DNA of 5,529 nucleotides, from assembly GCA_003648455.1 (NCBI GenBank), contig QMPG01000232.1:1-5529 (forward strand), in the 5' to 3' direction. The notes under the pieces are model-generated. The model had not been told where the DNA came from and ran no database searches. It was given only the letters and a program-made list of their open reading frames with translations. This DNA is from Bacteroidota bacterium. GTDB taxonomy: Bacteria > Bacteroidota > Bacteroidia > Bacteroidales > B39-G9. The translations under genes and the position numbers were made by a program. Shown here piece after piece: positions 1 to 5,413 of this stretch (its first letter is position 1; the number at the start of each line of letters is the position of its first letter).

Positions 1-76
1 AATTAAATCTTCTTTTGCCCGACTTTTTAGTCCTTTAATGTAGTTTTATGATTTAAATTTATTATTATTACGAAAT

Positions 77-84
77 TATTTTTG
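77..84 (+). promoter_or_regulatory. Possible Bacteroidota-type -7 element upstream of the duplicated OB-like gene
   Basis: TATTTTTG fits the TAnnTTTG consensus described for the primary sigma factor of Bacteroidota. A TTTA at 52-55, one base off the -33 TTTG, lies 21 bases upstream. Transcription would start near base 91, giving a leader of about 50 bases that contains the hairpin at 103-120. Such matches occur by chance in AT-rich DNA, so this is tentative. Confidence 0.3.
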
Positions 85-102
85 AATCACAAAATTGCTG
101 AT

Positions 103-120
103 ATTGGGAGAAGTCCCGAT
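103..120 (+). other. Small inverted repeat in the leader of the first gene
   Basis: ATTGGGA (103-109) and TCCCGAT (114-120) form a 7-bp stem with one G-U pair and a four-base GAAG loop (CTTC when read on the other strand). It ends 20 bases before the start codon at 141. No T-run follows it on either strand, so it does not look like an intrinsic terminator. It could be a leader structure affecting translation or a remnant of a dispersed repeat; the sequence does not decide between them. Confidence 0.45.
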
Positions 121-140
121 TAATAAAATTAATTATAAAA

Positions 141-1073
141 ATGATATTAAAAAGTAATAAAAATAAATTTGTTGAAGGAGAAACTTATCAGTTTAAGGTA
201 AACAATATTACATGCTTGCCCGGCGGTAATAAAGAGTTTTTTGTTTTACAAGATATTTTTGGAAATAAACAATTGATGTCAACTGAATACTATAAAAATT
301 ACGATATAAAAAAAGGCAGGATAATAAAATGTAAGGTAGATAAGATTAATTGCAATGGGAAAATATTTTTAGAGCCTGAGCATCCTATATATAAACAAGG
401 AAAAATTTACGATTTTGAGTTTGTTAAATTTGATAAGCAGAAAAATTATATTGGTTATGAAGAAAATATTATTATTGTTAAAGATGCTTTTAAAAATTTG
501 ATAAAAATTCATTGTAATAATAAAATTCATGTTGAAAACAATAAGGTAAAAGCTAAAGTTGAGTTTGTAAAAAAAAGCATCCCTTTTTTATCATTAACAG
601 AATATGATGATTATAAAACATTGAAAATTGGCAATACTTGTTTGTTTACTATTGTTGATAAAAAAAAATTACACGATAATGTTGAATATTTTATTTTAAA
701 TGATAAATATAACAATACTCATTTTTTACCAACTGAATATTACCCAAAATATAATTTTAAAATTGGACAGAAAATACGATGCAAGGTTATCAATTATAGT
801 TTAAAAGGATATTATTTTATTGAGCCTGAGCATCCTTTCTATAACGAAGGAGAAATATACGAATTTGATTTCATAAGAGCTGAAAAATCAGTAGATAGTC
901 AAGGAGTGAAAAAAAATTATCTTGTTGTGAAAGATTATTTTGACAATGAAATTCATGTAGAATACGATCTTTTCATTGAGAAAAAAAATATTGATTTTAC
1001 GAAAGTTAAATGCAGGGTTGAGAATTTAAAAAAAGGTAAATTATTATTGTCAGAACCTATTGAGTTTTTATAG
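141..1073 (+). CDS. Unrecognised protein with two tandem 150-residue repeats of OB/S1-like units
   Basis: I do not recognise this 310-residue protein as a named family. It has no signal peptide or membrane segment, so it is probably cytoplasmic. It is an internal duplication with an offset of exactly 150 residues: residues 47-96 and 197-246 align without gaps at 24 of 50 identities, including the shared TEYY, CKV and EPEHP motifs (78-82 and 228-232). Each repeat seems to contain two related units. A strand motif of the form VLxDxFxN occurs four times (about residues 35-42, 111-119, 184-191 and 261-269), and each is followed about 20-30 residues later by a KCKV-type strand. The second half of each unit resembles the end of an S1/OB fold, which suggests nucleic-acid binding, but this is inference from pattern only. 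The start at ATG 141 has no clear Shine-Dalgarno site, as is normal for Bacteroidota. The codons are strongly AT-biased. A 245-base gap separates it from the next gene on the same strand, so shared transcription is not evident. Confidence 0.85.
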   Translation: MILKSNKNKFVEGETYQFKVNNITCLPGGNKEFFVLQDIFGNKQLMSTEYYKNYDIKKGRIIKCKVDKINCNGKIFLEPEHPIYKQGKIYDFEFVKFDKQKNYIGYEENIIIVKDAFKNLIKIHCNNKIHVENNKVKAKVEFVKKSIPFLSLTEYDDYKTLKIGNTCLFTIVDKKKLHDNVEYFILNDKYNNTHFLPTEYYPKYNFKIGQKIRCKVINYSLKGYYFIEPEHPFYNEGEIYEFDFIRAEKSVDSQGVKKNYLVVKDYFDNEIHVEYDLFIEKKNIDFTKVKCRVENLKKGKLLLSEPIEFL

Positions 1074-1318
1074 GTGTGAAGTATTCTGAAGATATTTAAA
1101 ATGGGGTTTGTGAAGAATTCTTTTTTTAACATTTTCGTTTGTCATCAAAGGTATCCCTAATAGCTTGGTATCCGACGAAACCTATTTACTTTTAGCTTGA
1201 CGAAAAAGTACATTTGATTTATCATAGGGAACGAGATTGTTATAAAAAAATATTGTTCGATTGATGCACTGTTATTATTATAATAGCTAAATAATAAATT
1301 ACGATTAATTTTATAAAT
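1074..1318. other. Intergenic region without a supported gene
   Basis: These 245 bases separate two genes on the same strand. Frames on both strands are very short: the longest I found are a 19-codon frame from ATG 1101 (+) and a 22-codon frame on the minus strand starting in 1232-1230, neither with a convincing ribosome site. GACGAAA occurs twice (about 1174 and 1199) and GGTATCC occurs twice near 1150-1172, without forming an extended repeat. The main supported content is the possible promoter at 1185-1216. No terminator hairpin is seen after the stop at 1073. Confidence 0.6.
1185..1216 (+). promoter_or_regulatory. Candidate Bacteroidota promoter for the asparagine-synthase-like gene
   Basis: TACATTTG at 1209-1216 matches the -7 consensus TAnnTTTG exactly. 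TTTA at 1185-1188 matches three of four bases of the -33 TTTG, with a 20-base spacer, which is the usual distance. Transcription would begin around 1221-1224, leaving a leader of about 95 bases before ATG 1319. If real, the downstream gene is transcribed independently of the duplicated gene upstream. Confidence 0.4.
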
Positions 1319-2938
1319 ATGATTATTAGCAAGAAGAAAATTTTATATGATAGTAATTCTAATGTCGATTTTGTTGATTTAGATAGATTTAAGGTGTATT
1401 TCAAAGGATTAATCTACATAAATGGTTTTAAATGTGGATACGATACAATAGTTGAAGTAGTCAACAATTTGTCAGAAAATGGAAAAATAAATTTTAATAA
1501 AATAAAAGGAAATTATTTTATTATCATAATTGATAATCAGAAAAAATATAAATACATTTTTTCTGATAATTCAGGAATTATGAAGATTTATTTCAATAAT
1601 GATACTATATCAAATTCTTTTTTAGAACTAATAAATTCGAATAATTTGTCAGATAAAAAACTGAACTATAGGAGTATAATGGATTTTTTGCATTTTGGAT
1701 TTATTTATTTTAATGAAACCTTTTTAAACGATGTAAGCATTTTAAGCAAAGATAAATATTTTGAAATTGATGATTTTGACAATGTATTATCTAAAGATAA
1801 GTCAATTGCAAAAATTAGTGATGAGATTGCTTTAGATTTCTATAATCATTTTGAATATATTAATAAAGCACTCACAGGGAAAAAAATATCCATTGATTTG
1901 ACGGGCGGTATTGATTCTCGACTTATTGTAACAATGCTAAGCACTTTAAATTCAGATTTTGAATTGGCAATAAGTGGAATTAATGGTAATAAGGATATAA
2001 AAATTGCTTCTAAAATAGCAAAAATTATCAAAAAAGAATTTTTTCCAACTTATCATAATCCTACCAATATAACTGAAAGCGATTTATTTTCCATTTTTGA
2101 TATTACTGATGCTCAGATTGATATTGTTGGTTATCATAGAAATTATCAATTAAACCAAGAGAGAAAGCAAAGAGGTGTTGATATTCAGATAAGCGGAGTT
2201 GGTGGTGAATTATATAAAGATTTTTGGTGGTTGCAAGACTTCCCTTTTTATAAAAGAAAAAAATCAAATATAGAAAAACTTTATAATTTTAGAATTGAAA
2301 GCATTGGTTTTCCTCATCATATACTTGAAAAAGAAATGCAACAAATTTCTCAAAATTTTAAGCAACTTACAATTGAAAGACTAAATGATTATTTATTAGA
2401 GTTTAATACACAAACTTATGATAACATATATTATAATTATAAGATGCAGGGAAATGCAAGTGCATATATTAGGGCTGCAAGTAATTATTTTACATCTTTC
2501 GCCCCATTACTTGATCTTGATTTAGTAAGATTTGGCTTTCTTTTTAGTAGAAATGAACGTTTTTTTAATAATTTTCATAGGGAACAAATATCAAAGTACA
2601 ATTCCGAACTAGCTAAAATAAAAACTACAGAACTTATATCATGTTCTTCTTCAACAATTTATAAATGTGCAGATGTTTTTAGCTATTTGTACGACAAGCA
2701 GTTGAGGTTAAGCAAACAAATTCTTCGAAAAATTGTAAAAAAAACACACTTTCAAGAAACTCCTACTGATAATAGAATATATGGTTTTGTTAAGGAATTT
2801 TCTATGATTGCTGAAATAGAAAATATTTTGAAAAAGAATAGAATAATAAATCACAAAACTGATATTAAAAGTATAAATAATAATTATTTTGGTCGTTTTA
2901 TAACTTTAGGATTATTCTTAAAAAGAATTGGGGAATAA
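1319..2938 (+). CDS. Asparagine-synthase-related ATP-dependent ligase with a Cys-less glutaminase-like domain
   Basis: This 539-residue protein has the asparagine synthetase B architecture. Residues 1 to about 165 resemble a class II glutaminase domain: a GNYFIIIID stretch at 64-72, followed by SDNSG at 82-86 and a KIYF strand, matches the core of that fold. However, it begins MIIS, so the catalytic Cys2 is absent and it should not release ammonia from glutamine. The synthase domain starts near 190 with the ATP-pyrophosphatase loop TGGIDS (195-200, followed by Arg201), then SGVGGEL (292-298), PLLDLD (396-401) and NSELAKIKT (428-436), each in the family's normal order. Known relatives form an acyl-adenylate that an amine attacks; they include asparagine synthetase, lasso-peptide cyclases and amidotransferase-like proteins of surface-glycan clusters. 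The TGGxDSR and GGEL variants set it apart from true AsnB, so free asparagine synthesis is unlikely. The substrate cannot be read from the sequence. No Shine-Dalgarno is seen at ATG 1319. A possible tiny gene follows nine bases after the stop. Confidence 0.88.
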   Translation: MIISKKKILYDSNSNVDFVDLDRFKVYFKGLIYINGFKCGYDTIVEVVNNLSENGKINFNKIKGNYFIIIIDNQKKYKYIFSDNSGIMKIYFNNDTISNSFLELINSNNLSDKKLNYRSIMDFLHFGFIYFNETFLNDVSILSKDKYFEIDDFDNVLSKDKSIAKISDEIALDFYNHFEYINKALTGKKISIDLTGGIDSRLIVTMLSTLNSDFELAISGINGNKDIKIASKIAKIIKKEFFPTYHNPTNITESDLFSIFDITDAQIDIVGYHRNYQLNQERKQRGVDIQISGVGGELYKDFWWLQDFPFYKRKKSNIEKLYNFRIESIGFPHHILEKEMQQISQNFKQLTIERLNDYLLEFNTQTYDNIYYNYKMQGNASAYIRAASNYFTSFAPLLDLDLVRFGFLFSRNERFFNNFHREQISKYNSELAKIKTTELISCSSSTIYKCADVFSYLYDKQLRLSKQILRKIVKKTHFQETPTDNRIYGFVKEFSMIAEIENILKKNRIINHKTDIKSINNNYFGRFITLGLFLKRIGE

Positions 2939-2941
2939 GGA
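2937..2941 (+). promoter_or_regulatory. Shine-Dalgarno site ahead of the possible small peptide frame
   Basis: AAGGA lies six bases before ATG 2948 and overlaps the stop codon of the asparagine-synthase-like gene. It is the best-matched and best-spaced ribosome site next to any start in the window; the longer genes here show none. It therefore favours translation of the tiny frame, coupled to the gene before it, though a five-base match can arise by chance. Confidence 0.4.
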
Positions 2942-2947
2942 AATAAT

Positions 2948-3016
2948 ATGTGGCTTGAGAAAAAAGATAGTGATGATAAATTTGAGATTGACGATTTAAT
3001 CTGTTTTTATTGCTAA
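2948..3016 (+). CDS. Possible 22-residue peptide, candidate partner of the ligase or remnant of a lost gene
   Basis: A 22-codon frame starts nine bases after the stop of the asparagine-synthase-like gene, with AAGGA six bases before its ATG. The peptide begins MWLEKK, has an acidic centre (seven Asp/Glu against three Lys overall) and ends ICFYC, with Cys at residues 19 and 22. It has no Gly, no Thr and no lasso leader motif, so it is not a classical lasso precursor. A short acidic segment before a hydrophobic Cys-containing tail would suit a leader and core, but that is only inference. The alternative is the 5' end of a lost longer gene: continuing past the stop gives frequent stops in all three frames, so any such loss removed the rest entirely. 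Frames of this length are common by chance, so it counts as a candidate only. Confidence 0.3.
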   Translation: MWLEKKDSDDKFEIDDLICFYC

Positions 3017-3106
3017 TTTAAAATAATAGTACTTTTAATTTAAAAAAAACAAATCGCAGTAGTGTTGCAATCAAAATTGTAAAGAAATGTAATAAATTGA
3101 AAATAG

Positions 3107-3136
3107 TGATAATAAAAAACATATTTTTTATTATTA
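3107..3136. terminator. AT-only hairpin between convergent genes, possible bidirectional terminator
   Basis: ATAATAAAAAA (3109-3119) and TTTTTTATTAT (3124-3134) pair perfectly over 11 bp around a CATA loop, and G3108-T3135 and T3107-A3136 extend the stem. It sits between the plus-strand ligase/peptide end and the minus-strand phosphoesterase end, the expected place for a shared terminator, and gives a T-rich 3' arm on both strands. The stem has no G-C pair, so it would be weak, and AT-rich DNA forms such palindromes readily. Confidence 0.35.
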
Positions 3137-3150
3137 AATAGTGTTAAATA

Positions 3151-3174
3151 CTATATGGAATTTTTTCCATATAG
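3151..3174 (-). terminator. Perfect 10-bp hairpin spanning the last codons and stop of the phosphoesterase gene
   Basis: CTATATGGAA (3151-3160) and TTCCATATAG (3165-3174) are exact reverse complements around a four-base T loop (A loop in the minus-strand transcript). The 24 bases are precisely the codons for the final LYGKNSI plus the TAG stop. In the transcript the stem is followed by an A/U-rich stretch but no clean run of U, so intrinsic termination is only possible. It may instead protect the 3' end of the message. The AT-only hairpin at 3107-3136 lies 14 bases further along the same transcript. Confidence 0.45.
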
Positions 3175-4380
3175 CCTTACAACAGTAATCTCCGGAGGCA
3201 TGCCAATTCGTCCGGGAATACCAATAACACCAATTCCTGTGTTAACATAAAGATATTGATTATTTATTTCGTACAAACCGCCCCATTGTTTATATACATA
3301 TTTTGAAGGGCTCCAATGAATACCAAAAATATTTATTCCAAACTGCATGCCGTGAGTATGACCGGCAAAAGTTAAATCAATATTAGTTTTTTTTACAACT
3401 GTGCTGTCCCAATAAGTTGGATCGTGAGTGAGTAATATCTTAAACGAATTAGTATCAACATTAGCCATCGATTTTTTTAAATCGCCATATTGATGAAAAG
3501 GAGGTAAACTCCAATTTTCTGTTCCAATTATTGCTATTTCGTCACTATCTCGTTTTATTTTTATTGAGCTGTTTAGTAAGAGTTCAAAACCTGCATCTAT
3601 TTGTGCCTGTTTTATATCTTCTAAATTTTTTTTCTTTTCTTGCTGATTTATCCACGAAGAATAATCACCATAGTCGTGATTTCCTAATATTGAATATTTC
3701 CCAATAGTGGCGTGTAATTTTTGCAGAATAGGTATATACCCATTTAGCTCATCGGCAAAATTATTTACCATATCGCCTGTAAAAAATAATAAATCGGGAT
3801 TTTGTTCATTAATTAATCGAACAATTTTTTCAAATTCTTCATAATCTTTATTATAACTGCCAATATGAAAATCGGAAATTTGAACAATTTTAATTCCGTT
3901 AAACGATTGAGGTAGGTTCTCAAATTTTAAATCAAGTTTGTTTATTTTATAATTATATCGTCCAATTGTAATGCCATAAATAATCGAAAGAAAAAATATA
4001 ACAGATAAAAATAATCCAATTTTAGTTACAAAGTGTATGAAACACTTTTTTTTGAAAAGTCTGATTATCAGATTTATCAAATCTTCGATAAATTGAAAAA
4101 TGCAAAAAATAATTTTGGGGATATATAATATGCTAAAAGCAGCAATTAATAAAGTTATTCGCGAATATGTCTCGGGACTGCTTGCTTTTGATATCGAAGA
4201 AGAAGCAATAATAAATAGAACAATAATTAAGAGACTAATTGCCCAAAAAATAAATTTTAAAGAGATGCTTATTTTTTTCGATTTAATTCTTCTTAGAGAA
4301 TTTTTTAAATATTTATAAGTGTATAAATCAATTAATATTATAATTAAAGTCAAAACATAAATGGGAGTATAGAAACGCAT
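3151..4380 (-). CDS. Membrane-anchored metallophosphoesterase (YaeI/YkuE/LpxG-like)
   Basis: This 409-residue protein is a calcineurin-like phosphoesterase on a membrane anchor. Hydrophobic segments lie at about 4-22, 42-60, 76-98 and 121-140, suggesting four transmembrane helices. The catalytic domain follows from about 160. All metal-binding motifs are present in order: DFH (D170, H172), GD (G202, D203), GNHD (233-236), HD (H319, D320) and GHTH (340-343), so it should be an active two-metal enzyme. Relatives with this layout (YaeI, YkuE and chlamydial LpxG) act at the membrane, and LpxG hydrolyses UDP-2,3-diacylglucosamine in lipid A synthesis. A role in lipid or envelope metabolism is therefore likely, but the substrate is not shown. 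Ahead of the start is an exact -7-like element at 4409-4416, and upstream of that the palindromic repeat. The LolA-like gene on the same strand ends 272 bases away, too far to assume an operon. The last seven codons and the stop form a perfect hairpin. Confidence 0.93.
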   Translation of the reverse strand: MRFYTPIYVLTLIIILIDLYTYKYLKNSLRRIKSKKISISLKFIFWAISLLIIVLFIIASSSISKASSPETYSRITLLIAAFSILYIPKIIFCIFQFIEDLINLIIRLFKKKCFIHFVTKIGLFLSVIFFLSIIYGITIGRYNYKINKLDLKFENLPQSFNGIKIVQISDFHIGSYNKDYEEFEKIVRLINEQNPDLLFFTGDMVNNFADELNGYIPILQKLHATIGKYSILGNHDYGDYSSWINQQEKKKNLEDIKQAQIDAGFELLLNSSIKIKRDSDEIAIIGTENWSLPPFHQYGDLKKSMANVDTNSFKILLTHDPTYWDSTVVKKTNIDLTFAGHTHGMQFGINIFGIHWSPSKYVYKQWGGLYEINNQYLYVNTGIGVIGIPGRIGMPPEITVVRLYGKNSI

Positions 4381-4408
4381 AATTTTTTTAATTTTATTGG
4401 GAAATATA

Positions 4409-4416
4409 CAAAATTA
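4409..4416 (-). promoter_or_regulatory. Possible -7 element for the metallophosphoesterase gene
   Basis: Read on the minus strand this is TAATTTTG, an exact match to TAnnTTTG, 28 bases before the start codon. Transcription would begin near 4402, giving a leader of about 20 bases. No good TTTG lies at the normal -33 distance: the spot where it should be coincides with the left end of the repeat element. Confidence 0.35.
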
Positions 4417-4420
4417 TTAT

Positions 4421-4436
4421 TTCATATTTGAGTTTA
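4421..4436. repeat. Left copy of the direct repeat flanking the palindromic element
   Basis: TTCATATTTGAGTTTA abuts the left end of the inverted-repeat element at 4437. The same bases recur at 4566-4582 with one extra T, just beyond the right end. A duplicated flank of this kind is what insertion of a mobile or template-copied element leaves behind. Confidence 0.6.
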
Positions 4437-4561
4437 CTCCGAAAAATGTTTTTCGTCATTGCGATCCGCCAGCTGGCGGAGAAGCAATCTCAACATACTG
4501 AATTATAAAGCTATAGATTGCTTCGTTCCTTGCAATGACGTGTTTTTTCTACTTTTCGGAG
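4437..4561. repeat. Imperfect palindromic repeat element (MITE/REP-like), about 125 bp
   Basis: Three nested inverted arms define it: CTCCGAAAA (4437-4445) with TTTTCGGAG (4553-4561), 9 bp; CGTCATTGC (4454-4462) with GCAATGACG (4532-4540), 9 bp and extendable by two pairs; and GAAGCAATCT (4481-4490) with AGATTGCTTC (4515-4524), 10 bp. The apex loop is 24 bases. The left side also holds a 16-bp perfect palindrome at 4465-4480 that the right side lacks. It encodes no protein, so any movement would need enzymes supplied from elsewhere. CGTCATTGC / GAAGCAATCT sequences are, from general knowledge, common dispersed repeats in many bacterial genomes. It may also act as a transcript-end structure for the LolA-like gene, whose stop is about 90 bases away on the minus strand. 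Confidence 0.85.
4465..4480. repeat. Nested 16-bp perfect palindrome
   Basis: TCCGCCAGCTGGCGGA is its own reverse complement. It sits in the left half of the larger element, between the CGTCATTGCGA and GAAGCAATCT arms, where the right half has only five unpaired bases (4525-4529). Its high G+C (12 of 16 bases) contrasts with the surrounding DNA. From memory, this core recurs in Bacteroidota intergenic repeats; I cannot verify that here. Confidence 0.75.
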
Positions 4562-4565
4562 AGGA

Positions 4566-4582
4566 TTCATATTTGTAGTTTA
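4566..4582. repeat. Right copy of the direct repeat flanking the palindromic element
   Basis: TTCATATTTGTAGTTTA repeats the left flank at 4421-4436 with a single inserted T. It begins four bases after the right inverted arm ends, so the element proper may run to about 4565. Confidence 0.6.
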
Positions 4583-4652
4583 AAAGTGACTAAAAAAGTA
4601 CAAACTTGCAGGCTTGCACCTTTTTTAATTTAAAAACGCTTGATGACTAAAT

Positions 4653-5384
4653 TTATTTAAGCGAAGCTTTTGTAAAAATATAAGCATCAATTTTTTTATC
4701 AAATTCAATTTCGTCAATAATAAATTCTGTTCCGGAGCCTTTTTTTAGCATGTCTTTAAAAATCAATTTTTTAGGATACCAGCGATTTCCTATTTTAGTA
4801 ATATCAAACAATTCCATTCTTTTTAAAAGCTTTCCGCTTTTAGCGTATAATTCTTCTTTTAAAGGTACATAACGAGTTTTATCAACCCAAATTTTACGCA
4901 TCTGGTAATTAACTTTGGCTGTTTTAGCCTGAAGTTCAACTATCCAGCAGTTTTTGCCGTCAATGGTTTCTGAGCCAATAACTCCGGCATTGTAATCTTC
5001 AAGAAGCTCGGTGTTGTCCATCATATCTTCGTAAGAGAGGTCAGAGCCCATAAGTGATTGACGTAACATGTGCCCTGATATTTTGATAATCCTGTCGGAT
5101 GAAGGCGAATAAATCCATAATTCGTCTTCGAGTTTGAGCATTTTTGTGCCTTTCTCACGAGCCGGAGCAAGATATTCAGTAAATGATTTTTCATCGCCCT
5201 CGCCCCACGATTTTGCCTCAATTGTCCGTGTTTGTCGGGCACCATGTATTATCATTTTTGATTTAGATATGGTGCTTTTAGCGGCCATATTTTTATCAAT
5301 CTTTTCAAGTATTGTTTTTCCTGTTGGTTCCTGTGCCCAAATAATGCTTGGGATGAGAAACAGTATAAAAGCTAATTTTTTCAT
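4653..5384 (-). CDS. Secreted LolA-like outer-membrane lipoprotein-sorting family protein
   Basis: This 243-residue protein carries a signal peptide (Lys2-Lys3, hydrophobic core about 4-16, likely signal peptidase I cleavage after Ala17, before Gln18), so it acts in the periplasm. There is no lipobox Cys. The mature part fits the LolA-like family (COG2834-related, the TP0789 type). The recognisable stretch is residues 71-122: YLAPAREKGTK, then an ELWIYSPSSDRIIKI strand and a GSDLSYEDM segment. The family has an open beta-barrel half that can bind acyl chains, and it is usually encoded beside ABC or RND-type export permeases. It is distinct from canonical LolA and its cargo is generally unknown. 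No permease is visible here: the next gene downstream is the phosphoesterase, 272 bases away across a repeat element, and only noncoding DNA is seen upstream. G+C is the highest in the window. The ATG at 5384 puts Lys2-Lys3 directly before the hydrophobic core, which supports this start. Confidence 0.9.
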   Translation of the reverse strand: MKKLAFILFLIPSIIWAQEPTGKTILEKIDKNMAAKSTISKSKMIIHGARQTRTIEAKSWGEGDEKSFTEYLAPAREKGTKMLKLEDELWIYSPSSDRIIKISGHMLRQSLMGSDLSYEDMMDNTELLEDYNAGVIGSETIDGKNCWIVELQAKTAKVNYQMRKIWVDKTRYVPLKEELYAKSGKLLKRMELFDITKIGNRWYPKKLIFKDMLKKGSGTEFIIDEIEFDKKIDAYIFTKASLK

Positions 5385-5389
5385 TATTA

Positions 5390-5403
5390 GTTAAAAGTTA
5401 AAA
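5390..5403. repeat. Two tandem copies of GTTAAAA
   Basis: GTTAAAA occurs at 5390-5396 and 5397-5403, followed by GTTTGTG. It lies directly upstream of the LolA-like start codon, within its 5' leader. It is too short to assign a role, though a repeat at this position could affect ribosome access or vary in copy number. Confidence 0.4.
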
Positions 5404-5413
5404 GTTTGTGTCC

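Larger units (their letters stand above)
4381..4652. other. Intergenic region between the two minus-strand genes
   Basis: These 272 bases lie downstream of the LolA-like gene and upstream of the phosphoesterase gene. Nearly half is the palindromic repeat at 4437-4561. Next to the phosphoesterase start is the possible -7 element at 4409-4416. The stretch at 4583-4652 is AT-rich with a short TGCA-ended hairpin near 4608-4619 that is too weak to call a terminator. I see no gene here. Confidence 0.7.

Noticed and set aside
1..43. Possible C-terminal end of an upstream plus-strand gene, open from the window edge to TAG 41-43
   Set aside because: Only 13 codons are open, which is uninformative, and another frame is open nearly as far.
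1101..1160. 19-codon plus-strand frame considered as a peptide precursor ahead of the ligase gene
   Set aside because: There is no ribosome site, it lies upstream of the likely promoter of the ligase gene, and it has no leader or core character.
1846..2031. Minus-strand 61-codon open frame
   Set aside because: It lies antisense within the ATP-loop region of the asparagine-synthase-like gene, whose motifs are clearly coding on the plus strand.
1319..3016. Classical lasso-peptide gene cluster
   Set aside because: There is no precursor with the usual leader Thr and core Gly, and no B1 or B2 gene. The cyclase-like protein alone is not enough.
3101..3143. AAATAGTG repeated on both sides of the AT-only hairpin, as if a target duplication
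   Set aside because: Eight AT-rich bases around a 27-30-base palindrome are likely chance, and no element-like interior is present.
4100..4318. Plus-strand 72-codon open frame
   Set aside because: It is antisense to the membrane segments of the metallophosphoesterase. Long antisense frames are expected opposite such hydrophobic codons.
4437..4561. CRISPR array or tRNA/ncRNA gene in the structured intergenic region
   Set aside because: The structure is one nested inverted repeat, not regularly spaced direct repeats, and it has no cloverleaf or known RNA signature.
5021..5394. Two further open frames overlapping the LolA-like gene (5021-5245 minus, 5134-5394 plus)
   Set aside because: Both overlap the well-supported secreted protein in other frames and show no family-like sequence of their own.
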